Positions 54,096 to 64,000 of a DNA stretch of 64,000 nucleotides are shown here, piece by piece (within the stretch, counting starts at the first letter, position 1; each line of letters opens with the position of its first letter). The DNA comes from Edolisoma coerulescens (taxonomy: Eukaryota; Chordata; Aves; Passeriformes; Campephagidae). The DNA lies in assembly GCA_013397115.1 (NCBI GenBank), contig VWZW01004756.1, positions 67,392-131,391 on the forward strand, in the 5' to 3' direction. The position numbers and the translations under genes are program-made. The notes under the pieces were generated by a model. The model saw only the letters and a list, made by a program, of their open reading frames with translations, had not been told where the DNA came from and did not search any database.

Positions 54096-55976
54096 AGAGG
54101 CTTTGAAGCTCCAGCATTCATTTGTGCCGAGGCCTTTGTGTCCCGTTCAGGCAGAAAAATCCCGCTCACGCTCATTCCGAGTCCCTTTATCTTCCCAGAC
54201 AGGTGCAAAGTGGCTCCGGCTCGGATGAAAAGCTGCTGCCAAATTTAGCGTTCCGGCAAATCGTTTCATCCAGCCCCTGGCACTTCTAAGGTCTCCCTTC
54301 GGCACGATCTGCTCCCGGGCGGGCAGGCACCCTGGAAACCCCGAAACCTGGAGCAGGCAGAGGGAAGAAGCTCAGGAAAACTGGGAATGACTCTTTTATC
54401 TGGGGAAATACAGTCGGAAGCCGTCCGAGGCTTTCCAAGGGGTGGGATGGAGCACATCCCAGCCTGGATCCTGCCAATTAATGGACACCCGGCAATTAAT
54501 CCGATACAGCTTAGGATCTCTGCCTTCCAGCTGCTCCAGCTGCCCCTCTCCAGCCTGGATTGCAAGGGCCAGACCTCATTTACAGCCCAGCTCTGGGCTT
54601 GGGATTCATCCCAGTGATCCCCAGGGCTCTGTTCCCTGACTCCTGTTCGGCAGTGACACTGTTCACAGACAATTTCGGAATGTTTTGGATGAACTGGATG
54701 CCTTAGCATTCCCTAAAGCATTAAGGGAGGGATTAATGCCCTCAGAAATCCCATCTTTTCCCTCATGTCCTGACACGGAGGGTGGGTGGCGAAGCGTTTA
54801 AGGGAATTAAGGAATTAATTTGAGCCTGTCACAAAAGCCGGGATGTCCGCGTGGATCCGTCCCCACCTCCAACCTCCGGAGCAAATCCCTTCATTTCAGG
54901 GCTTCCTAACCTGTGGGAAAGGGCTGAGCCTGGGTTTAAATGCCCTGGGCAATGGCAGAGAGGTGTACACACATTCCTGGGAATCCTACACCTTCAGAGG
55001 GATGCCAAGGAGAGTTAGAGCATCCCAGGCATCCATCAGCTGGGTTATCCCTGTGGATAACTCGGATGCAGCCTCTCTGTCAGGGCATCCATTTCACAAG
55101 AAAACCTCTGGAGGCCCCACTGGCTTAAGGAATTCCTTACCCACCTCTGGCTGGATCTGTGCTGTTTGTGCGGGAATGACCCTGGAATGTGAGGGCGAGG
55201 GAATTCTGTGGTGCTCTTCCAGCTGGAGCATCATTCCTCAACACATGGATATGGCACGGGGCCGGTTCACGCCACAGCCTTGGAATTCTCCATGTCAGCT
55301 CCCAGGAGAAACCCGGACCTCTGCAGGCAGCCTTGGAGCTCTGGAGATCCCCGGAATGTGCCGGGAAGGATTTGATCAACAGAGAACCCATCCAGCTCCA
55401 CTGATCCAGGTGCCCTGAAAAAAAAGCCAACAGATTCCAGGGTTAAGGCTTCTCCTAAATCTGAAAGCAAACCAGCCCCCTCCTCCAGGAGATTTGGACA
55501 AGGAGCGAGGCTCCAGGAATAGCTGGGAACATGGGAAGCTTTTTATTATTATTATTATTCAGTTTGTTGTCGTTGCCGCCGCCCCCAGGCGCAGTACATC
55601 CAATCCCGCTGCTCCGAAATCCTGCTCCTGTTGGGCTCCCAGCCGCAGCCAGACGCTCCGTTACTCCCGGGGTAACGAGCCCCTCTCCTCCTCCATCCCA
55701 ACCCTGCCAATTCCCCTCAGCTGCTCCGTTAGGATTACAATAAATCGTAGGGAAGTGGTGGGAGCGAGGCTGGGAGTGCAACAGTCTCCCTGAAATCGCG
55801 GCGATTCCGACATCCAGGTTATCCAAACCACCTCCTCAATCCCGGCAAACGCCAGGCTGGGCTCCATCACCCCTGCAGCAGCAGGCACAGGCTGTTCCAG
55901 CTGGCTGAATTCCAAGGGGTGGTAAAACCTTGGGAAAGTGATCTTGTCACTCTCAAAGGGGACAGGCCACCAGGGA
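54096..55976. other. Intergenic, no recognised gene
   Basis: No coding similarity or CR1 copy was recognised. A short (ATT)n microsatellite lies near 55543-55558. In mammals SYT7 lies upstream of DAGLA on the opposite strand; no SYT7 exon was found in this window. Confidence 0.6.
55543..55558. repeat. (ATT)n microsatellite
   Basis: A short run of TTA/ATT triplets. Confidence 0.85.
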
Positions 55977-56468
55977 AAGGTGGAAAACGGCGTTATCCCA
56001 ACATTCCCTCCAGGGGAGAGAATTCCAGTGCCCCACCTGCTGCTTCTCACTCTCTTGGGAATATCAGTTATTGAAGAATTGAGCTTGGAAAAGCCCTCCA
56101 AGGTCAACTGTTCCAAGACTACGACTATCCCACATCCCCAAGTGCCACACCCACACGGATTTGAAATCCCTCCAGGGATGGGGATTCCACCCCCAACTGG
56201 AGCCTGTTCCAGTGCCTGACAACCCTTTCCATGAAGGACTTTTCCTCCGTACCCAATTGAGACCTTCCCTGGCACAACCCGAGGCCGCTCCCTCTGCGCA
56301 GCCAACCAGATTTCCACACAGAATTCCCACCAAACCACGCGGTTTTCAACCGGGATTTGGGAAGCGCTTTCGAAAACCACAGCAGCAGGCAGCCCTGTCC
56401 CCCATCCCCGTGTCCCCGAGTGGGAAGTGCCTGTGTTTGCCTCCATCCCCGTGGTGGCTGTGCCTTCC
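55977..56468 (+). repeat. Tandem duplication copy 1 (492 bp)
   Basis: Matches 56470-56961 at offset 493. One difference was noticed, t at 56311 against a at 56804. It ends at a single N. Confidence 0.94.
56068..56298 (-). mobile_element. CR1 LINE 3' fragment, second subfamily (in copy 1)
   Basis: Reverse CR1 with TTGGAAAAGCCCTCCAAGGT, CAAGTGCCACACCCACACGG and AATCCCTCCAGGGATGGGG. Confidence 0.87.
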
Positions 56469-56469
56469 N
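56469..56469. other. Single-N contig join
   Basis: One N exactly between the two 492-bp copies. Confidence 0.95.
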
Positions 56470-56961
56470 AAGGTGGAAAACGGCGTTATCCCAACATTCC
56501 CTCCAGGGGAGAGAATTCCAGTGCCCCACCTGCTGCTTCTCACTCTCTTGGGAATATCAGTTATTGAAGAATTGAGCTTGGAAAAGCCCTCCAAGGTCAA
56601 CTGTTCCAAGACTACGACTATCCCACATCCCCAAGTGCCACACCCACACGGATTTGAAATCCCTCCAGGGATGGGGATTCCACCCCCAACTGGAGCCTGT
56701 TCCAGTGCCTGACAACCCTTTCCATGAAGGACTTTTCCTCCGTACCCAATTGAGACCTTCCCTGGCACAACCCGAGGCCGCTCCCTCTGCGCAGCCAACC
56801 AGAATTCCACACAGAATTCCCACCAAACCACGCGGTTTTCAACCGGGATTTGGGAAGCGCTTTCGAAAACCACAGCAGCAGGCAGCCCTGTCCCCCATCC
56901 CCGTGTCCCCGAGTGGGAAGTGCCTGTGTTTGCCTCCATCCCCGTGGTGGCTGTGCCTTCC
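56470..56961 (+). repeat. Tandem duplication copy 2 (492 bp)
   Basis: Near-identical to copy 1. The single mismatch would fit two alleles. Confidence 0.94.
56561..56791 (-). mobile_element. CR1 LINE 3' fragment, second subfamily (in copy 2)
   Basis: The same insertion as at 56068-56298, counted twice. Confidence 0.87.
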
Positions 56962-56985
56962 CAGCCTTCCCTCCCTCCCTCCCTC

Positions 56986-56986
56986 N
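56986..56986. other. Single N after a (CCCT)n run
   Basis: A third one-base N, directly after a CCCT tetranucleotide run at 56967-56985. No duplication is evident around it. Confidence 0.9.
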
Positions 56987-57507
56987 AAATCCTTCTTTAT
57001 CCCGGCACATCTCCCCAGGAACCCACTCTTCCCGGATGCCTCCCAAGCCAGCACCTCCCAGCCCCAGTCTCCGTGTCATTCCTGGCGCCTGGGAAGCTCC
57101 CAAGGCAGGGATGAGTGGCTGGCAGGGTCCCCCCAGCAGGAGCAGCTGCTGCAGCTCTGCAGAGGAGCAGCGTTGCTCAAACCTTGACTAAAAATCTTTC
57201 CCTGATGGAGAGGCTTCTCCTGCGCTCCGGGTGTTCGGAAAAATCTCCCCCTGCAGCTGCCTCGGCTTTCCGTGGTTCCTCCAGCACCAGGAAGGGATTT
57301 GGAGGGCCCAGGCTGCTGTCCCAATCCCTAAAACCCAGATAATTCAGAGGGGAGACATCCCAGTCGGAGCCAAACCTGGGGAGAGCTGATCCAGGGAGAA
57401 GCTGGAAGCCCAAATTCGGGCCCAGGCTGGCACACTGAGGGCTGGAGTGGCACCCAAAGGCAGGGCAGGAACTGGGAAGCCTCTGTCAGGCACCTGAAGG
57501 GATCAGA

Positions 57508-57730
57508 CATGGAATTCCAGAATGGGTTGGGTGGGAAGGGGCCTCAAAGTTCACCCCATTCCACCCCTGCCCTGGGCAGGGACACCTCCCACTATCCGAG
57601 GTTGCTCCAAGCCCCATCCAGCCTGGCCTGGAACACTTCCAGGGATCCAGGGACAGCCACAGCTTCTCTGGAAGATCCATTCCAGTGCCTCAGCACCCTC
57701 ACAGGGAGGAATTTCTTCCATAAATTCCCA
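57508..57730 (-). mobile_element. CR1 LINE 3' fragment
   Basis: Reverse CR1 with GGAATTCCAGAATGGGTTGG, GGTTGCTCCAAGCCCCATCC and CCATTCCAGTGCCTCAGCAC. Confidence 0.88.
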
Positions 57731-59039
57731 AGGCATGGACAGCACCAGGTCCCACTGCAAGTGAGAGGGGCAGAGCAAGGCTGGCACATTCCCAGCTCCT
57801 TCCCTCAGGCACAGCCCTTCCCATTCCCACCCATGCCTTCCTCAGGGACCCCCTTCCCAGCCTCAGAGCCGCTTTCCTAGCAGGATCCCTCCCTTTCCCG
57901 AGGGGTTCCCAGGCCGTGGGCTCGCTCTTGGCACGTAGTAAACACGCCGGTGCGCACACGGATGGGGTTTGGCTCCGCCGAAAAAGCCCGGAGAGGATTT
58001 CTCCCTCAGGTTGCATCCCGAGATTCAGCACAGCCCTCGCTGCTCACGATTCCGAGCACAAACTCCTCTTTCCAGCTGCTTTGCTAAATTGGTGCCAGAT
58101 CCAACTCTGGAAGCCGAGCCTCGCAATCAATCCCACCAGCACTTCCCCCTCCTGAGGACATTATCCAGCGTTATCCAAGCTGTGACTCCTCAGCCCAGAA
58201 ATTTCTCCCTGGGAAGGAGCCATTGCCATGGAAAAGGACCATTAAATAACAGTGTGGGGTTTCTCAGCACAGCTCAGGGCATCATCCTGCCTGGCAGCTC
58301 CAGGTGGCTTTTCCTTTGGGAAAAAGGAGTGGATGAAGCAGTGCTCCGGGCTGTCGGGGTATTTACCAGCGTTCTCCGTGCTCCCCCTCGGACAAATCCC
58401 TCTTTCCAAAGCTTTTTCACCTCGGGTTGTAAAAGCCTCGTGGTTTTGCAGGGAATTAAAACCTAAAAAAAAAAGTGTGGAAACGAACCCTAAAGGCTCG
58501 GAGGGGAGGAAAAGGCGAATTCCCAAGCCCCCCTGAGTCACAGGGCTGTGCTGGCAGCCGCTGGAATTCCCGGCTCCATCCGTGCCGGCCCTGCCTAATC
58601 CAGGTGCAATAACAACGTGTCATTCTCCTTATCTGCTTCACCCCCGCCGAAATTCCTGCGTGTTATTCCTCCTCCCCGCCCACCTTTCCAATGCCCTTGG
58701 CTCCATCCTCCTTTGGGAAGAGAGCTCCAGCCCAGGGATGAATCAGGATTTTAGCAGGAGCTTGAGGGATGTGGGGTGCCTTCACCCCCGAAACCAGGAG
58801 CGCTGGCCTTTTCCCAGACTTCACCGAGACACCAAACCACGGGAATTTACCCCGAGGATGAGCTGCTTCCCGATTTTCCAGGAGCCTGCTCACCTCCCGG
58901 GATGGGAATGGCTGCGTCAGGGCAGGGAAGTTTACGGACCAGCCGTGCTGTTCCTGTCAGTGCTCCGGGGAAGCGGTGCCACCTCTCCCTCACCAGGCAG
59001 CCTCCCGTGCCGGGCTCTCTGGGAAGCCTGGAATGCCGC
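57731..59039. other. Intergenic, no recognised gene
   Basis: No repeat, RNA or coding similarity was recognised. The open frames look like chance frames in GC-rich DNA. Confidence 0.6.
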
Positions 59040-59180
59040 TGTCGGATGCGGGCACAGCGCGGAGAGTGCGGATGCTCCGCGGAGGATTCGATCCCTCCCG
59101 GCGGGCCGCGTCTCTGGACATCCGTCGGATGCGACTGGAGAGCGGCAGCTGGAGCCGAGGCACTCGGATGATTTCATTAG
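59040..59180. promoter_or_regulatory. Short CpG cluster
   Basis: About 17 CpG in 120 bases, for example GATGCTCCGCGGAGGATTCG. Too short to call a CpG island; function unknown. Confidence 0.3.
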
Positions 59181-59634
59181 GTCAAATCCCTCTCTCCTCT
59201 GCTTCCTCAGGATCCTGCTCCCGCTTCTGGAGGCAGCTGGACTGAACCAGGAGGTTTCCCATTAAGGATTCCTCCCCAGCTCCGCTCCTGGCTCCTTTCC
59301 CGCTCCTCACCCCAGGCTGCGGAGCCGTTCCCCACTTCTCCCAGACCTCAAAGCCTCGCTTGACCCACTTGGCTCCATCCCAGCTCCTAACTGCCAGAGG
59401 GGGAAGCTCAGCTCTCACCGGGAGACACCACTGCCTGCGGAGATCCCAAATCCTAAACTGCGGAACAGCTCCTCCACAAAGTCCTGGCAGAGGCCTTGGG
59501 GTCACAGCCCAGCAGGCAGACGGGAGAGGGACCTCGGAGCAAAGCAGAGGCTGGAGACCAATAACCGGGAATAATTATCCTAAGGAGAAGTTCCCAGCTC
59601 CCTTCTGTACAAGTCCATGAAATATAGCAGGGAA

Positions 59635-59965
59635 TTTCATCTTAACCCGGAGAAAAGGAGGCTCAGGGGGGACCTTCTCCCTCTCCGTGATTCCCTGATG
59701 GGAGGGTGGAGCCTGGTGGGGGTCAGGTTCTGCTCCCAGAGGACAAGGGACAAGCCCCAAGTTGCCTCAGGGGAATTTCTCTCTGGATATTGGGGAAAAT
59801 TCCTTCATGGAAAGGGTTGGATCCGGCTGTCCAGGGCAGTGGTGGAGCCCCTATTCCTGGAGGGATTTCAAAGCTGAGTGGATGTGGCATTTGGGGCCAT
59901 GGCAGAGCTGCGTGGCTGAACTCGATCTTGGAGCTCTTTTCCAGCCTGAACAATTCCTGAAGGAG
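59635..59965 (+). mobile_element. CR1 LINE 3' fragment, second subfamily
   Basis: Forward CR1 with GGAGAAAAGGAGGCTCAGGG, CTCTCTGGATATTGGGGAAA, GGGCAGTGGTGGAGCCCCTA and GCTGAACTCGATCTTGGAGC. Confidence 0.87.
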
Positions 59966-60059
59966 GAAAACTGGGAAAGATCAGGCTGGAAAGAAAAGGG
60001 CAGCAGGCAGGAACGCGAGCAAACAGCCCCTGCCCAAGCTTTGTCCAAGAATTCCTGGG

Positions 60060-60545
60060 AAAGCAGCGCGGTCCCGTGTCAGGACTCCGTGCCGCGGTGA
60101 CAAGAGATGGGAAGGATCCAGAGAGGCAAAAAGGGGAGCGGGAGCGGCTCTGCCAGGCGGGATCCGCCTCCCGCGCTCCGTGAAGGAGAAAAGGACGGAT
60201 GGTTGCCACGGGAAATGGGACAGATGGCTGGCACCGGCAACTCGCTGGCTCTCGGAGACTCCGAACTCTTTATTTTTTGGGAAGTGGCGGGGCCGAGCTG
60301 CCCAGATGACCGCTCCCCCTTCCCCCGCTCCGAGCGCCCGCACGGATCCCGCGGGAGCGGGGGAGGTCGCGGGGGCAGCGGGAGCTGGGGCGCGTTTGCG
60401 CTTCTGCTCATGGGCAGCGCTGCCCCCGCCAGCCGCTCGTCCTCCCCTTCTCCAGAGGGCACCATCCCACGGGCACATCCCAGCGGGCCCCGGCACCGCC
60501 ACCGGGCACAGCCGCGGCTCCGAGAGTGGAAAACCGCGGGGTGCT
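60060..60545. promoter_or_regulatory. CpG island without an assigned gene
   Basis: I count about 50 CpG in 480 bp at roughly 65% GC, close to the number expected without CpG depletion. It could be a distal DAGLA promoter, the promoter of a divergent transcript, or an orphan CpG-island enhancer. No start codon or exon with recognisable protein similarity is nearby. Confidence 0.5.
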
Positions 60546-61084
60546 GGCTCTGGAGCCGCTGTCTGTGAAATCCCGTGGCTCCTGGACATGCTGTCTCCCA
60601 GATCCGTTTACACCTCTCCCTGACATTTAAAACCATCTGAGCCTCCTGGCTTCTGCTGCTGTCATCCCTGTGCCAGGGCTTTTCTGGCTCTAAAAAAAGG
60701 CCGGGAGTTGATTTCCCGGCAAACGCAGCCCTCCCGACGGGTCTCCAACCGCGGCGGCAGGGCGAGGGAAAAGGGGGAGAGGGTGGGAATTGCTGCTGCC
60801 GTGGGGGTGGGAGACGTGCCAAGAGTCTGTCAAATCCTGACGGCCACAAACAAGGCTCTGAAAGCGGGAGCTGGGAGGAGAAGAGGGGAAAAAATCCCTT
60901 GGCAGGGAAGGTGGTGGAGCTCAGAAGCTGAGGCACGCAGCCCTGTGCGGCTCCCGGCTGGGATTTGAGGGATCCGACGGGAACAGGAGGGGGTTTGGGG
61001 AACCTCTGCCCGCCTCGGGCTGGCCCCGGGCACTGCCACATCCATGGGCATAAAACAGAAGGACTCGGGAAGGAAGCATCAAAA

Positions 61085-61365
61085 ACGGCTCCAGGAGAGC
61101 TGGAGAGGGACTTTGGACAAAGGATGGAGTGACAGGACAATGGGAACGGCTTCCCACTGCCAGAGGGCAGGGATGGATGGGATACTGGGAAGGAATTCTT
61201 CCCTGTGAATGGGGTGAGGCACTGGAATGGATTTCCCAGGGAATCTGTGGCTGCCCCATCCCTGGAAGTGTCCAAGGCCAGGCTGGACAAAGCTTGGAGC
61301 AACCTGGGGTAGTGGGAGGTGTCCCTGCCCTTCCAACCCAAACTGTTCTGGGATTCCCTGAAGGG
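61085..61365 (+). mobile_element. CR1 LINE 3' fragment
   Basis: Forward CR1 with GGAGAGGGACTTTGGACAAA, GGGATACTGGGAAGGAATTC, CAAGGCCAGGCTGGACAAAG and CCAACCCAAACTGTTCTGGG. Confidence 0.9.
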
Positions 61366-61654
61366 AAAGCTCTGGAAGCAATAATTATGTCCCCTCCCAT
61401 CCCAACCAATCACAGGCACCCCTTGGATTGAAATCACCCCAAAAAGTCCACGAGGAGCTGCAGATCCCAAAATTCAGTGAGCAAGAGCCCACAAGGAACC
61501 TTCACCAGGCACTCATTCCCGGCAATCCCACATCCCACACAACCTGGGGGAAGCCCTGAGCAGCAAGGACAGGATCATCCACTCCCGGGATTGCTCCACT
61601 CCTGCTGCCAGGCGGAGGAGGAGGAATTTGCTCCGGCCACCTCGGCACCTACAG

Positions 61655-61832
61655 AATCCTGGGATCACAGAACGGTTTGGGTTGGAAGGGACCTTAAAGA
61701 TGATTGAATTCCAGCTCCCTGCCATGGGCAGGGACACCTTCCACTATCCCAGGTTGCTCCAAGCCCCATCCAACCTGGCCTGGGACACTTCCAGGGATGG
61801 AGCATCCACAGCTTTTCTGGGAAACATTGCAA
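61655..61832 (-). mobile_element. CR1 LINE 3' fragment
   Basis: Reverse CR1 with ATCACAGAACGGTTTGGGTT, GGAAGGGACCTTAAAGATGA and CAGGTTGCTCCAAGCCCCAT. Confidence 0.9.
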
Positions 61833-63140
61833 GGCAGCTGATGCTCCACAAAAGGACGGAAGGACACCGGACACGCAACCATCACCCTCTGGGTTTCCTT
61901 TGGGCCACCAGAGATTCCCAGGGAGGGAAGAAGATGAGGAGAGGTGCCAGTGCCAGCTGGGAGCTGCTCTTCCAGCCTGTTCCACTGGCTGTGTGGGCAG
62001 CTCCATCTTGGAGCCACATTCCAAGGAGCTGCTCGGAGCAGCAGCTCCCGGATCCCGTGCCAAGCTGCCGCTGGCTGCTGTCAAGATAAACCCACACAAA
62101 CAAACAGATGCCCAGAAAAGCTGGGAAGAGATGGAATACAGTGGCATGGATGGGCTGTCCCGAGGCTGGCCGCTCTCCAGCTTGTCCCTCGCGCTGATCC
62201 CAGTGATCGGAGATGTCACCAAGCACAGCTTGTCCCCATCCCTCACAGCAACAGGGAGTTTTCCAGAGGGTCACACCCCTTCCTCCTTGCCAGCGGCTCC
62301 AATTCAGTTCCCAGGGAGTGGGAATGCCCAGGGACTGGGTGGGAGAGGTGGGAGAAGAGCATCCACCTCCAGGTAAGGAGGATTACGGCTCTCCAGCAGC
62401 CCTGGAGCCCAGGGAACAAACCCCATGGACGCACCCTTGTCCCATCCCCACCTGCCTGGTGGGATTTGTGGGAGCAAGGCCGCAGGGATTCGTGCCACCC
62501 AGGCCGCTTCCAAGCAGGACACAAAGCTGAAGTCCCTCATCCCTGGACACTGACAGGGAACATCTCCCAGGAACAAAGCTGCCTTAAAACTCACAGGAAG
62601 TATTCCAGGAGAGCCCAATCCCACAGGCATGGACAAAACTGAACGCCGACCCTAAAAACCCCAAGGATGCTCTCCCAAACCTTTTAAACCCTTCACTTTC
62701 CTCTGCATCCACAAGGAATTCCGTGCCCCCTGTCCCTCCTGCAGGGTGCTAATGAGGGTTCCCCTTCCCCTCAGGCAGCAAATCCCCCTTTCTGCGGGAA
62801 GAGGGCCAAGGATTTGTGCCGTGTCCACCCCTGGCAGGCACGGAGCCAGGGACACGCCGGCGTTCCAGATGTCCGGCTGCCGGCACAGCGACTCTGGCTG
62901 CGCCAGGGCTGTCCTGCAAATGAGCCCGGCAAGACACAAAGAGGCTGATTTCCCAAATTAAGCTGCTGGAATTACTCATCCCGAAATCGGCGGTGTCAGC
63001 TGCTCGCGGTGACACCGATTACACGCAGCCGCTGCCCGCCACTGCTTCCCACTCATCCCAGCACGTCCCTACTACTGGCATTCCCAAGGCATGGAGCAGT
63101 GGAAGGTCGAGCAGGGATTGTTTTAAACCCCCCAAAAAAG
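61833..63140. other. Intergenic, no recognised gene
   Basis: Nothing was recognised on either strand. Confidence 0.6.
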
Positions 63141-63144
63141 GTGG

Positions 63145-63368
63145 ATTTAGATGGGATATTGGGAAGAAATCCCTCCCTGTGAGGGTGGGGAGGCCCTGGC
63201 ACAGGCTGCCCAGAGAAGCTGTGGCTGCTCCATCCTTGGAAGTGTCCCAGGCCAGGCTGGATTGGGCATGGAGCAACCTGGGATAGTGGAAGGTGTCCTG
63301 CCTGTGGCAGGAGGTTGGAATTGGATGGGCTTTAAGGTCCATTCCAACCCAAACCATTCCAGGATTTT
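63145..63368 (+). mobile_element. CR1 LINE 3' fragment
   Basis: Forward CR1 with TTAGATGGGATATTGGGAAG, GAGGCCCTGGCACAGGCTGC, CATGGAGCAACCTGGGATAG and CCAACCCAAACCATTCCAGG. Confidence 0.9.
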
Positions 63369-63775
63369 TCTGGCAGCGGTGCCACCAGCGTGGGACGTGG
63401 AACAGGCATGAGGTGACAGGAGAAGCTGGGACAGCTCCAGCTCTCTCTGCTGCTGGACATGGTGAGGACACACCTTGGAGCCCCCCGGAGCAGCCATGGA
63501 TCAGGGAGAGGCTGGGCTGGAGCAGGCAGCTCCAGGGAATGGTGTCACCGACGCAGAGCGGAGCTTCTCCGGAGCCTCTCCTTGGGATGTTTTCTGCTGG
63601 ATCACCAGCCCAGCTTGCAGGGACACTGACTCATCCTCAGGAGTGCTCTCGCTGCCGGTGGCACTCCGGATCAAGCAGCAATTCCTGACACACCTCCCAG
63701 CTATGGGGGAGCATCCCAGGATCTGCCAGCTGGGTTCTTCTCCTTGCCAGAGGCCAGCTGGGATACCCAGAGTCA

Positions 63776-64000
63776 GGGAATCATGGAATGGTTTGGGTGG
63801 GAAGGGAGCTTAAAGCCCATCCAGTGCCACCCCTGCCATGGGCAGGGACACCTTCCACTGTCCCAGGCTGCTCCAAGCCCCGTCCAGCCTGGCCCTGGAC
63901 ACTTCCAGGGATGCGGCAGCCCCAGCTGCTCTGGGAAATCCATTCCGGGGCCTCCCCACCCTCACAGGGAGGAATTCCTTCCCAATGTCCCACCCAAACC
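63776..64000 (-). mobile_element. CR1 LINE 3' fragment, runs off the window
   Basis: Reverse CR1 with GGAATCATGGAATGGTTTGG, TGCCATGGGCAGGGACACCT, CCAGGCTGCTCCAAGCCCCG and TCACAGGGAGGAATTCCTTC. It continues past the window edge. Confidence 0.9.

Noticed and set aside
59070..59100. GGATTCGATCC, resembling the T-loop of a tRNA
   Set aside because: No acceptor stem, D-loop or anticodon arm could be found around it.
60079..61470. 463-codon open frame on the minus strand over the 60-kb CpG island
   Set aside because: It runs through a CR1 fragment (61085-61365) and shows no known domain; GC-rich DNA is poor in stop codons. Only the CpG island itself is kept.
54096..64000. Possible SYT7 exons, expected upstream of DAGLA by mammalian gene order
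   Set aside because: No frame resembled the SYT7 N terminus or C2 domains; the gene probably lies beyond the window.

Overview
The window looks like nuclear DNA from a bird, probably a passerine-like neognath. Three things suggest this: one split vertebrate gene with GT-AG introns, compact GC-rich sequence, and more than twenty copies of the 3' end of the CR1 LINE, the dominant avian retroposon. The species call is inference. No bacterial-type genes, rRNA, tRNA or CRISPR arrays were seen.

The only protein gene I can support is DAGLA (diacylglycerol lipase alpha), on the minus strand. Its 19 coding exons lie between 27616 (ATG) and 1424 (end of TAG). Joined at the splice sites given below they total 3096 nt, or 1031 residues plus stop, with every exon phase consistent. 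Human DAGLA is 1042 residues. The product has an N-terminal four-helix membrane domain, a cytosolic alpha/beta-hydrolase domain with the GHSLG nucleophile elbow, and a long C-terminal tail with a PPRLF Homer-binding motif. It makes the endocannabinoid 2-arachidonoylglycerol at the plasma membrane.

Layout: 1-1423 is probable DAGLA 3'UTR, with no poly(A) signal found inside the window. 1424-27660 holds exons 20 to 2. 27661 to about 51947 is the probable first intron. It holds CR1 copies, a 40-bp minisatellite and a moderately CpG-rich patch. About 51750-52400 is a CpG island, broken by a 49-base N gap, that probably holds the DAGLA promoter and untranslated exon 1. 52400-64000 is intergenic. 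It holds CR1 copies, two near-perfect tandem duplications each joined at a single N (probably assembly errors), and a second, unassigned CpG island at 60060-60545.

The most interesting structure is in DAGLA intron 15. This intron has a GC donor instead of GT, and its acceptor sits at the end of a 20-23-bp minisatellite whose units repeat the pyrimidine tract and CAG. The most distal acceptor-like AG would add 132 nt in frame with no stop codon, exactly where the regulatory insert of the lipase domain begins. No undescribed multi-gene system was found.
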